This document shows positions 1-5,899 of a DNA stretch of 10,062 bases, one piece after another. Origin of the DNA: Planctomycetota bacterium (lineage in GTDB: Bacteria > Planctomycetota > PUPC01 > DSUN01); NCBI GenBank assembly GCA_016872875.1, contig VGYW01000308.1, positions 1 through 10,062 of the forward strand, read 5' to 3'. The notes under the pieces were generated by a model. That model was not told the origin of the DNA and made no database searches. It saw only the letters and a list, made by a program, of their open reading frames with translations. Made by a program: the position numbers and the translations under genes. The number at the start of each line of letters is the position of its first letter. Position 1 is the stretch's first letter.

Positions 1-1
1 C

Positions 2-1018
2 GACCTGAAGGACGAGGACACGTTCTGGTGCACCGCGGACCCCGGCTGGGTGACGGGCCACAGCTACATCGTCTACGGCCCGCTCATCAACGGGGCCACG
101 GTGCTGATGTACGAGGGCGCGCCCACTGCGCCGCGGCCCGACAGATGGTGGGGCCTGGTCGAGCGCTACGGGGTCACTGTTCTCTACACCACGCCCACGG
201 CCATTCGCGGCCTGATGCGGTTCGGGGAGAGCTGGGTCGCGCGTCGCGACCTGTCGAGCCTCCGCCTCCTCGGCACCGTGGGCGAGCCGATCAACCCCGA
301 GGCCTGGCGCTGGTACTACAACAACGTGGGCCGCAAGCGCTGCCCCGTCATGGACACCTGGTGGCAGACCGAGACGGGCATGATCATGGTCTCGCCGGTG
401 CCCTCCACGCGGCTCAAGCCGGGCTCGGCCACACGCGCGCTCCCAGGCGTCGTCGCCGACGTGGTGGACGAGCACGGCAAGCCGGTGCCGGCCGACCACG
501 ACGGCTTCCTGGTCATCAAGCGGCCCTGGCCCGCCATGCTCCGCACGCTCTACAAGGACCCCGACCGGTATCGGCAGAACTACTGGGAGAAGATTCCCGA
601 CGTCTACACCGCGGGCGATTCGGCGCGGAAGGACAAGGACGGCTACATCTGGGTGATCGGTCGGATAGACGACGTGCTGAAGGTGTCCGGCTACCGCCTC
701 GGCACGGCGGAGGTCGAGAGCGCGCTGGTAAGCCACCCGGCCGTCTCCGAGTCCGCCGCCATCGGCAAGCCGCACGACCTCAAGGGCAACGCCATCAAGG
801 TCTTCGTCGTCCTCAAGAGCGGCTACCAGGGCACCGACAAGCTCCGCGACGAACTCCGCGTCCACGTCGGCAAGGAGCTCGGCCCCATCGCCCGGCCCGA
901 CGAGATCGACTTCGTGGAGAGCCTGCCCAAGACTCGCAGCGGCAAGATCATGCGCCGCCTCCTCCGCGCGCGCGAGCTCGGCCTGCCCGAGGGCGACATC
1001 AGCACGCTCGAGAGCTGA
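2..1018 (+). CDS. acs: Acetyl-CoA synthetase (AMP-forming), C-terminal part, 5' end outside window
   Basis: Activates acetate to acetyl-CoA with ATP and CoA through an acetyl-adenylate in the cytoplasm. The reading frame is open from the first bases, so the start lies upstream; 338 residues are visible, about half of the usual 640-660. Acs landmarks appear in order: [15 protein letters not shown] near residues 8-22, the adenylate-forming core WWQTETG at 120-126, the ribose-binding Asp of YTAGDS at about residue 206, the hinge region [13 protein letters not shown] just after it, and the C-terminal catalytic lysine in TRSGKIMRR at about residue 315. That lysine is the family's site of regulatory acetylation. 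The C-terminus GDISTLES is Acs-like. WWQTETG and the length of the C-terminal domain favour acetyl- (or propionyl-) CoA synthetase over generic acyl-CoA ligases; exact substrate choice cannot be settled here. It converges on the HEPN gene, with 10 bp between stop codons. No truncation other than the window edge is seen. Confidence 0.95.
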   Translation, partial: DLKDEDTFWCTADPGWVTGHSYIVYGPLINGATVLMYEGAPTAPRPDRWWGLVERYGVTVLYTTPTAIRGLMRFGESWVARRDLSSLRLLGTVGEPINPEAWRWYYNNVGRKRCPVMDTWWQTETGMIMVSPVPSTRLKPGSATRALPGVVADVVDEHGKPVPADHDGFLVIKRPWPAMLRTLYKDPDRYRQNYWEKIPDVYTAGDSARKDKDGYIWVIGRIDDVLKVSGYRLGTAEVESALVSHPAVSESAAIGKPHDLKGNAIKVFVVLKSGYQGTDKLRDELRVHVGKELGPIARPDEIDFVESLPKTRSGKIMRRLLRARELGLPEGDISTLES

Positions 1019-1028
1019 ACGGAAACGG

Positions 1029-1448
1029 TCAAGGCATCTGGTGAGTTCGCCGCAGGTAGTCGGCAATCAGCTCCGCGGCCTTCACAGCCCCGACCGAGAC
1101 GAACTGCTGGCGTATCCTCCGCGCCTGGTTCATCGCGCGCGCTACCTGAACCATCGAGAATGCGGTGGGGTCGGCTTCCATTTCGTAGTCCGCCCTGAGC
1201 CGGTCGTCGCGGAGTCCTCTCAAGTCGTTGGCGACAGCGCGCAACACCTCGTGCCCTGTGGCGGCGAGATACCGGCACAGCTTCTCGTGCGAGTCGCGCT
1301 CGGGCACGGTAACGTGTCGCTCGCGCAGGCAGCAGATGATCTCATTGTAGGCAGCATAGTAGGAGCGGCTGATGGACGAACGGCGGCCAGCCTCCAACTC
1401 GGAGTCGCGCAACATCTCGGCCACGAGGAGGAACTGCCAGGGGTCCAT
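1029..1448 (-). CDS. HEPN-domain protein, second gene of a two-gene unit
   Basis: A 139-residue, mostly helical protein with the HEPN signature RSSISRSYYAAYNEI at residues 23-37 and a second conserved block LRGLRDDRLRADY at 76-88. HEPN proteins are often RNases in toxin-antitoxin, CRISPR and abortive-infection systems. The catalytic R-X4-6-H motif normally lies near the second block, but here the position resembling His is Asp (RLRADY), so RNase activity is uncertain and the protein may be a non-catalytic HEPN member. From memory, similar RADY-type HEPN proteins paired with a small upstream gene occur in cyanobacteria and planctomycetes; this was not checked. The ATG lies 1 bp beyond the upstream gene's TGA, so translational coupling is likely. 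No strong separate ribosome site is visible. It shares the promoter upstream of 1788. Confidence 0.8.
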   Translation of the reverse strand: MDPWQFLLVAEMLRDSELEAGRRSSISRSYYAAYNEIICCLRERHVTVPERDSHEKLCRYLAATGHEVLRAVANDLRGLRDDRLRADYEMEADPTAFSMVQVARAMNQARRIRQQFVSVGAVKAAELIADYLRRTHQMP

Positions 1449-1449
1449 C

Positions 1450-1788
1450 TCAGATGATGATCACCGTAAAGACGAAGAACCACCGCCTCTCCGCATCCAT
1501 CCTGGCGCGAAGAGCCGCGGAGAAGGCGTCCTCGCGGTCCAGAATCTCCTCCATGTCCTCCATCCCCCCAGGCACCCTGCTCTCGACGCGCAGGTATTCG
1601 CAATCGGTTGACTCGGGGTCTATCACGTGGCTCACCCGTACGGCCACGAGCTCTGGGAACACATCGTGGAGCAGTTCGACCGCAAGCTCGATATCGGGCC
1701 ACAGGCCGTGCTTGTCCGCGAAGGCCGCAGCGGCCGGGTCAACGGTCGGCTCGATCCGAACCTGTTGGGACGTGGCAGCGGTGCCCAT
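1450..1788 (-). CDS. Small acidic protein of unknown function, partner of the HEPN gene
   Basis: A 112-residue protein that I cannot assign to a named family. It starts at the ATG at 1788 because GGAGAG at 1795-1800 is spaced 6 nt from it and a strong promoter lies immediately upstream; a longer in-frame reading would begin inside that promoter region. Residues 29-60 (LWPDIELAVELLHDVFPELV, then RVSHVIDPES) look like a helix followed by a strand. The middle is acidic (GGMEDMEEILDREDAF) and the end is hydrophobic (WFFVFTVIII). No nucleotidyltransferase GSX10DXD motif is present, so this is not an MNT-type antitoxin despite the HEPN partner. Position, size and coupling make it the candidate antitoxin or regulator of the pair, which is inference only. 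Confidence 0.75.
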   Translation of the reverse strand: MGTAATSQQVRIEPTVDPAAAAFADKHGLWPDIELAVELLHDVFPELVAVRVSHVIDPESTDCEYLRVESRVPGGMEDMEEILDREDAFSAALRARMDAERRWFFVFTVIII

Positions 1789-1794
1789 GAAGGG

Positions 1795-1800
1795 CTCTCC
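1795..1800 (-). promoter_or_regulatory. Ribosome binding site of the small partner gene
   Basis: GGAGAG on the minus strand, 6 nt before the ATG at 1788. It fixes that start in preference to longer in-frame openings and yields a leader of only about 18 nt from the predicted transcription start. Confidence 0.6.
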
Positions 1801-1807
1801 AACCCCC

Positions 1808-1823
1808 CGTGGATTATACCACG
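1808..1823. promoter_or_regulatory. Operator-like inverted repeat around the -10 box
   Basis: CGTGG at 1808-1812 and CCACG at 1819-1823 form a perfect 5-bp inverted repeat whose 6-bp spacer is exactly the TATAAT -10 element. A dimeric DNA-binding protein here would block RNA polymerase. This is how toxin-antitoxin operons are often autoregulated, but no DNA-binding motif is obvious in either encoded protein, so the binding partner is unknown. Confidence 0.4.
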
Positions 1824-1842
1824 CCTCCCCCCGCCCTGCAAA
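1813..1842 (-). promoter_or_regulatory. Sigma70-type promoter of the HEPN two-gene unit
   Basis: On the minus strand, an exact TATAAT (1813-1818) is preceded at an 18-bp spacing by TTTGCA (1837-1842), a 4/6 match to TTGACA. The predicted transcription start is near 1806, giving a short leader that contains the GGAGAG ribosome site. An exact -10 hexamer is uncommon by chance in DNA this GC-rich, and its position directly in front of the unit supports function. Confidence 0.65.
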
Positions 1843-1950
1843 ACCGCCGGCGCGTGTGGGCGCAATGACGCATTTGCGCACAGCGCCCGCAGAGTAGCCA
1901 CAACCGTCCCGGTTGCGGCCGCCGAGCGGGACGCTTGCCGCTACCCCACC

Positions 1951-1983
1951 CAATGTGGCTCAATGTGGCTCAACGTGGCTCAA
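1951..1983. repeat. 10-bp tandem repeat, first cluster
   Basis: CAATGTGGCT occurs at 1951-1960 and 1961-1970, followed by CAACGTGGCT at 1971-1980 and a partial CAA. The period of 10 is not a multiple of three, which argues against coding use. A related cluster follows at 2025. Confidence 0.85.
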
Positions 1984-1999
1984 TCGCCGTTCGGCGATT
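1982..1999. repeat. 8-bp perfect inverted repeat between the repeat clusters
   Basis: AATCGCCG (1982-1989) and CGGCGATT (1992-1999) are exact reverse complements with TT between them. They form a compact hairpin or an 18-bp dyad placed directly after the first 10-bp repeat cluster. No T-run follows, so it is not a typical terminator. Confidence 0.8.
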
Positions 2000-2024
2000 C
2001 GCGGCCTTCCGGCCCGCCGTTCTC

Positions 2025-2047
2025 CAATGTTGCTCAATGTTGCTCAA
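2025..2047. repeat. 10-bp tandem repeat, second cluster
   Basis: CAATGTTGCT occurs at 2025-2034 and 2035-2044, then CAA. It differs from the first cluster's unit by one base (TTG for TGG), so the five units form one family split by about 44 bp that include the 1982-1999 palindrome. Confidence 0.85.
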
Positions 2048-2107
2048 CACTGCGCCACACATCGACCGCGCCGGGGGGCGGGGGGCTTCCACGGTCCCCT
2101 TGTCCCG

Positions 2108-2161
2108 CCTCCTCTCCCCCTCCACTTTCCCCACTCACTCTCCCTCTTCCCCTCCACCCCT
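2108..2161 (+). other. Polypyrimidine tract
   Basis: In 54 nt on the plus strand only four purines occur, all A, and there is no G. It follows shortly after two G6 runs separated by one C. Such asymmetry can support triplex or other non-B DNA. No coding or regulatory role is evident. Confidence 0.6.
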
Positions 2162-2294
2162 GTATACGCATCGCGTCCGACGACTTGCCAGTGCCAGCGG
2201 GGCCTATGGCGACCGTCTGGCGTGTAACAGGTTGCTCTCTCGATACTTCGGGCGAATGGGCTCGACGTAAGTTTTTTTCAAAAATCGCTCGTCA

Positions 2295-2314
2295 CTCGCT
2301 CCGTGCTCGCTCCG
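2295..2314. repeat. Two copies of CTCGCTCCG, period 11
   Basis: CTCGCTCCG at 2295-2303 and 2306-2314, with a degenerate earlier copy near 2285-2291, directly after the T7/A5 segment. Too short and too few for a CRISPR array or VNTR call. Confidence 0.5.
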
Positions 2315-2390
2315 GCCAGTCACAGCACCTGGTCCGGCCTTCTTCGATTCTTCTCCCTCTATCCTAACTACGACGATCCCCCCTGGAATG

Positions 2391-2412
2391 GGCGGGTGGA
2401 ATTCTTCCCGCC
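2391..2412. repeat. 22-bp near-perfect palindrome downstream of the SIR2 gene
   Basis: GGCGGG (2391-2396) and CCCGCC (2407-2412) pair, and the centre GAATTC is itself palindromic, leaving one T-T mismatch and one wobble pair. It lies about 70 bp past the SIR2 stop on the minus strand, where an RNA hairpin could protect or end the transcript, but no U-run follows. Confidence 0.55.
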
Positions 2413-2431
2413 GCTGGCGCCTCAAGAGCGG

Positions 2432-2446
2432 GCGCCCCGAGGGCGC
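2432..2446. repeat. GC hairpin just past the SIR2 stop codon
   Basis: GCGCCC (2432-2437) and GGGCGC (2441-2446) form a 6-bp all-GC stem with a 3-nt loop, about 33 bp beyond the SIR2 stop. It lacks the U-tract of an intrinsic terminator on either strand. Confidence 0.45.
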
Positions 2447-2478
2447 GCAAATCCGTTATTGCACCCGGCGCGTGTTAC

Positions 2479-3663
2479 TCAAGCGGGCAGCCAGTCCTTG
2501 ACCTCCTGCCAGGAGACATCCTGGATGCCACGTCCAATGAGATCCACGCGGCCGTGGTTCTGCCAGTCAAGATGCTTGAGCAGCCTTAGCTTCACATCCG
2601 AGGCATTCGGGTCGATGATCAGGAGCCGCCGTGATGCGCCACGACTAAGCCATTGAGCCAGGTACGCTCTAATCCCCTCGTCTCCCAAGCTGAGACCGCA
2701 GGCAACCACCGTGTCGGTGCGTTCGAGATGGGACTGAAAGAAGGCCAATAACTGCGGGAACGGACTGTACAGATAGTGCCGAGCTTTGCTGGTTGTCCCG
2801 ACGAGCACGCGGGGGTTATCCATCTGTCGGCACCACCTGACCTCCAGGTCGTCTGGACCTGACAAGGGGACCCTCACGCCATACCGGAACCTCCCCGTGC
2901 AACGGTCCTGGTACAAGTACCAGTCAACAGAGCCGTGCAGCTTGGCAAGGACGACTCTCTCTTCTCTCTCGCGCCAGTAGGCATCGAGCTCAAGCCACCT
3001 CATACCCGCGTTGGGTGCCTCGAGACCGGCAAAGTACCCGATGCCCTAGGAATCGAGGTGACACTCGATGAGTGTATCATGGTTCAGCGTGAAGATGTGG
3101 ACCTTGCGGGCATGGTTCGCGGCATGCCCGAACAGACGTAGATTAGAGGTGTCTCTTACCTTGCGTTGGTGGTAGTTGAGATAAGCGGCGACAGCGCCGC
3201 GCACATATTCCTCCGGATTGAGCAGCGGATCCTGCGCCAACCAACCTCCGGTGCGTCTCTTGTGGTCAACTGTCGGCTTCAGGTCCGTCGGTATGCTGGG
3301 TTCAAGGAAACGCCAGAAAGCCTCGGCAAGAGCATCTCTCTCGGCGGCAAGCAAATCACGCCATAGCGCCTCCGCCACGTAGTACAACTCCTCGTAGCTC
3401 GGCTCACTGTTCGGGACCAAGGCCTTCATCGTGTCGCGCACGCTGCGAAGGAGACGTTGCCAGGGCTCAACATGCCTTCGGTATTCCGCCCGCCAGTTCA
3501 CCGGGCCGTCCTCTTTGATCGTCCTGTCCCTGTCGAATAGTACGCTCCCACCTGTGTGCCGAAGGAAGTTCTCGCTGTTCAGCACTGCGTAGGTGATGTT
3601 GCTGGTGGATGGCATGCAGACGGCAGCCGACCCGCCGGCCCCAACCAGGAAAGTCACGTCCAT
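2479..3663 (-). pseudogene. SIR2-like domain gene interrupted by an in-frame TAG at codon 206
   Basis: Read through, this is a 394-residue SIR2-family protein. SIR2-like domains bind NAD and in bacterial defence proteins often hydrolyse it. The NAD-binding start FLVGAGGSAAV is at residues 5-15, FTLNHDTLIE at 191-200, the KLHGS block with the expected catalytic His at about 243, GLSLGD at about 323-328, and LLIIDPNA at about 347-354. Codon 206 (3046-3048) is TAG. The same frame continues without another stop as GIGYFAGLEAPNAGMRWLEL, exactly the spacing expected between the TLNHD and KLHGS blocks, so this is a nonsense change and not a frameshift. Termination leaves 205 residues without the catalytic His. 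The start at 3663 is backed by GAGGGGA 7 nt upstream. Hand-counted lines are about 55-62% GC, lower than the esterase gene beside it. Sequencing error or suppression remain possible. Confidence 0.85.
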
Positions 3664-3670
3664 GCCGGAG

Positions 3671-3677
3671 TCCCCTC
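3671..3677 (-). promoter_or_regulatory. Ribosome binding site of the SIR2-like gene
   Basis: GAGGGGA on the minus strand, 7 nt before the ATG at 3663. It lies in the 37-bp gap after the esterase stop, so the SIR2 gene may be read from the esterase transcript or from a promoter inside the esterase end. Confidence 0.5.
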
Positions 3678-3700
3678 AGTGTGTATGGCCTAGGGAGTGC

Positions 3701-5740
3701 TCACTCCAGCCAGGCGGCGAGCGCTTTCTCGCCGATGGTGTCCTTTTCGATGCGGAGGGACTTGGGGGCGTCGGCGGCGGCGTAGGCGGAGCGGAAGGGG
3801 GCGGGGTCGAGGTCGGCCGCTACGTCGTGGAGGAGGAGCGGGCGCGGGGCGGCGAGGGCGACGGCGGTGGCGAAGCCGCCAGCCTTGAGGAGGCAGGGGG
3901 TGAAGAGGTCGGCCTGCCAGCGGACGTGTTCGTCGCTCGACACCTGGGCGAGGTCGGCGACGACGCGGGTGCCCTCGGGGGTGAATGGGGCGGCGAAGAG
4001 GCACCAGGCGCCCGCCTGCCCGACGCCGACCAGCCCGACCTCTTTCACGTCCTTGCGGCCTTTCAGCCAGGCGAGGGAGGTCAGGATGTCCTGCACCCGC
4101 TCGACGAGGTCGGTGCGGTTGTAGACGGAGAAGAAGCCCTTGCCCTTCTTCTGGGCGTCGCGGACGGCTCGGAGCTTGGCCCCCTCGCCCGTGAGGTAGG
4201 CATCGATGGCAAGGACGAGGTGGCCTGCGTCGAGGAGCGCGGCGAGCGTGCGGACCGGCTCGCCGCCCAGCGGGTTCAGGAGAGCGTTGGCGCCATCAGG
4301 ATGGACGAGGACGACGGCGGGCGCGCCGGCTCTGGGCTTGGGCGGGCGGTGGAGCCAGGCGTGGATGCCGTCGTCCCTGCCCTTGCGGCTGATGGTGAGG
4401 GGGAGCACGCGGGCGTCGTCAGGGATGTTGTCGGCCAGCTTCACCCCTGCCACGTCGTCGGCCTTGGGCAGCTCGGCGAGGATGGCGTGGCGATAGGCGA
4501 GGCCGAGGGTCTCCTCGAAGCGCTTGCGGTCCTCGGGCTTCTTGGGCAGGAGTTCGTCGCGCTGGCGGCGGGCCTCGGCGATCATATACGCCTCGAGCGT
4601 GTCGCGCTTCTTGGCGTCCTTGGGCAGCTCGCGGCCGGCCCACACCAGGAGCTCCTCCTTCTTGTCAATCGTGAAGGGGGGCTCGGGGAACTTCTCTTCG
4701 CCCTTGACGCCGAGGAGCCAGCGGCGGAACCAGGTGTAGACGGCCTCGCGGGAGTCCTGGTTGTAGTTGTGGCCCGCGGTGAAGTGCTTGTTCTCCACGC
4801 GGTCGGCGGCGCCGTAGAGCTCGTAGACGCCGCGGATGGAGGGATACTCCACCTTGGGCGTCTCCTTCGTCCAGTCGCCGCTGGCGGAGACGAGGGTGAG
4901 GGGCCTGGGGGCCATGAGCGCGCCGATCTCGATGTTGTTGGTCTCGATGCGGAGGAGGGGGGCGTTCTCGCACTCGCAGCCGCCCTGCATCGTGCCGCTG
5001 ATCATGCACACGGGCGCGGCCACCGCCACGCGCGGGTCAATGCCCATCACCATGAAGGTCTGGGTGCCGCCGCCCGAGGCGCCGGTCACGCCCAGCCGCT
5101 TCGGGTCCACGTCGGGCAGGCCCTCGAGCCAGTCGAGCACGCGGAGGGTGTTCCAGGTCTGGAGTGCCATGATGCTGATGCCCCAGAGCTCGTTGCGGGG
5201 GCTGGCGATGGAGTGGCCGATCTGGGCCTTGGAGTCGTTGTAGCCGACCATATCGTAAGAGAAGACCACGCAGCCGATGCGAGCCAGGGTGATGCAGCGG
5301 CCGCGGACCGAGCCGTCCTTGGTCTCGCCGAAGCGCCCCTCGCCCCAGTGGCCGTGGGGGCAGGCGATGGCGGGGAAGGGGCCTTTCTTGCCGAGCGGGC
5401 GATAGAGGTTGCCGCAGACATAGAAGCCCGGCCGGCTCTCGATGTATGCCTTCTCAATCGAGTAGCCGTCGCGCTCCACTTTCCCGAACACCTCGCCCTT
5501 CAGGGGCGTCCTCTCCGGCTCGGGCACGAGTCCGCAGCTCACGCGGATGTGCTCGCGGAGCCGGGCGGCCCGCCTCTCCCAGGCCTCCTTGCTCTCGTAC
5601 TTCGGCATGGTCATGCGTTCGTTCAGGTGTCGCACGTGCGAGTGCCGCTGTTCCACGGTCTTCTTCTCCTCTGCGGGCTGCGACATGGATGGGAGCAACA
5701 ATGCGAGCGCGGCGAGCGCGCTTCTCGACAAGTGGCTCAT
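3701..5740 (-). CDS. Secreted two-domain alpha/beta-hydrolase, acetyl-xylan-esterase-like
   Basis: A 679-residue exported hydrolase. The start at 5740 is set by GGAAGGAG 6 nt upstream and an immediate signal peptide (MSHLSRSALAALALLLPSMS). The first hydrolase domain, about residues 95-345, carries an oxyanion-type CPHGHWGEG near 128, the nucleophile elbow GASGGGTQT with Ser222, a plausible Asp289 (SASGDWT) and His324 (TAGHNYN). A linker of about 100 charged residues leads to a second alpha/beta-hydrolase-like domain, about 460-679. There the elbow reads GVGQAG, so Gln575 replaces the serine and the domain is probably inactive. The family has acetyl-xylan esterase and dienelactone-hydrolase-like members; deacetylation of plant polysaccharide is likely but not shown. 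It is divergent from the 5900-8974 gene and 37 bp upstream of the SIR2 gene. Confidence 0.85.
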   Translation of the reverse strand: MSHLSRSALAALALLLPSMSQPAEEKKTVEQRHSHVRHLNERMTMPKYESKEAWERRAARLREHIRVSCGLVPEPERTPLKGEVFGKVERDGYSIEKAYIESRPGFYVCGNLYRPLGKKGPFPAIACPHGHWGEGRFGETKDGSVRGRCITLARIGCVVFSYDMVGYNDSKAQIGHSIASPRNELWGISIMALQTWNTLRVLDWLEGLPDVDPKRLGVTGASGGGTQTFMVMGIDPRVAVAAPVCMISGTMQGGCECENAPLLRIETNNIEIGALMAPRPLTLVSASGDWTKETPKVEYPSIRGVYELYGAADRVENKHFTAGHNYNQDSREAVYTWFRRWLLGVKGEEKFPEPPFTIDKKEELLVWAGRELPKDAKKRDTLEAYMIAEARRQRDELLPKKPEDRKRFEETLGLAYRHAILAELPKADDVAGVKLADNIPDDARVLPLTISRKGRDDGIHAWLHRPPKPRAGAPAVVLVHPDGANALLNPLGGEPVRTLAALLDAGHLVLAIDAYLTGEGAKLRAVRDAQKKGKGFFSVYNRTDLVERVQDILTSLAWLKGRKDVKEVGLVGVGQAGAWCLFAAPFTPEGTRVVADLAQVSSDEHVRWQADLFTPCLLKAGGFATAVALAAPRPLLLHDVAADLDPAPFRSAYAAADAPKSLRIEKDTIGEKALAAWLE

Positions 5741-5746
5741 AGCGGA

Positions 5747-5754
5747 CTCCTTCC
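5747..5754 (-). promoter_or_regulatory. Ribosome binding site of the esterase
   Basis: GGAAGGAG on the minus strand, 6 nt before the ATG at 5740. It decides this start over a 25-residue longer in-frame reading that would bury the signal peptide. Confidence 0.7.
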
Positions 5755-5786
5755 TGTAGAAACCGCCTGGCCCTGAACCACGCAGG

Positions 5787-5815
5787 ATCGTAGCGAAGAA
5801 GGCGGGGCGGCGCAA
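5787..5815 (-). promoter_or_regulatory. Candidate promoter of the esterase
   Basis: On the minus strand TTGCGC (5810-5815) and TACGAT (5787-5792) are 17 bp apart, each a 4/6 match to the sigma70 consensus. The predicted leader is about 40 nt. No regulator site is obvious. Confidence 0.35.
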
Positions 5816-5829
5816 GCCCGTTTGGTCCC

Positions 5830-5858
5830 TTGCACCCGGAGTCGCCAGGCGCTACCAT
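5830..5858 (+). promoter_or_regulatory. Candidate promoter of the 1024-residue protein gene
   Basis: TTGCAC (5830-5835) and TACCAT (5853-5858) are 17 bp apart; matches to consensus are 3/6 and 4/6. It sits back-to-back with the esterase promoter candidate, 14 bp between the two -35 boxes. Confidence 0.25.
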
Positions 5859-5885
5859 TCGCGCAGGGCCGAAAGCTGCAACGCG

Positions 5886-5893
5886 AGGAGGAG
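5886..5893 (+). promoter_or_regulatory. Ribosome binding site of the 1024-residue protein gene
   Basis: AGGAGGAG, 6 nt before the ATG at 5900. It fixes this start over an upstream in-frame TTG at 5822, whose extra residues lack signal character, and over a later ATG at 5918. Confidence 0.75.
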
Positions 5894-5899
5894 CCACAG

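Larger units (their letters stand above)
1789..2478. other. 690-bp gene-free spacer between the HEPN unit and the SIR2 gene
   Basis: No convincing gene was found on either strand: the open frames that cross it have low-complexity Pro/Ser/Arg-rich translations and no recognisable motif or ribosome site. It holds the HEPN-unit promoter (1808-1842), a 6-bp hairpin CAACCG-TCC-CGGTTG (1901-1915), five 10-bp repeat units around a palindrome (1951-2044), two G6 runs separated by one C (near 2073-2085), a pyrimidine tract (2108-2161), a T7/A5 segment (2272-2284), an 11-bp-period repeat (2295-2314) and two GC-rich palindromes (2391-2446). No tRNA, rRNA or riboswitch is recognisable. Confidence 0.7.

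Noticed and set aside
1450..1788. MNT-type nucleotidyltransferase antitoxin
   Set aside because: The GSX10DXD catalytic signature is absent from the small HEPN-partner protein.
1951..2047. CRISPR array
   Set aside because: The units are 10 bp and directly adjacent, without spacers of 25-40 bp; no cas gene is nearby.
2248..2278. Intrinsic terminator on the plus strand
   Set aside because: A 6-bp stem with one wobble pair (TCGGGC/GCTCGA) is followed six bases later by T7, but no plus-strand gene lies upstream to need it and the stem is weak.
1627..2367. Plus-strand open frame through the repeat-rich spacer
   Set aside because: It runs antisense through the HEPN partner gene and promoter, has low-complexity Pro/Ser content, and the 10-bp repeat period does not keep a reading frame.
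3046..3048. TAG reassigned as a sense codon (for example pyrrolysine) in this organism
   Set aside because: The PQQ/EF-hand gene ends at TAG (8987-8989) exactly at the family's usual terminus, so TAG works as an ordinary stop here. No pyl gene is in the window.
2479..3663. Frameshift or two separate genes in the SIR2 locus
   Set aside because: Both parts are in the same frame (starts 660 bases apart) and the sequence between them is coding-like up to the single TAG; the downstream ATG at 3003 has no ribosome site.
3593..5776. Very long open frame on the plus strand opposite the esterase
   Set aside because: It is an artefact of GC-rich codons: its translation is Gly/Glu/Ala/Val repeats without a motif, while the minus frame has a signal peptide, ribosome site and catalytic motifs.
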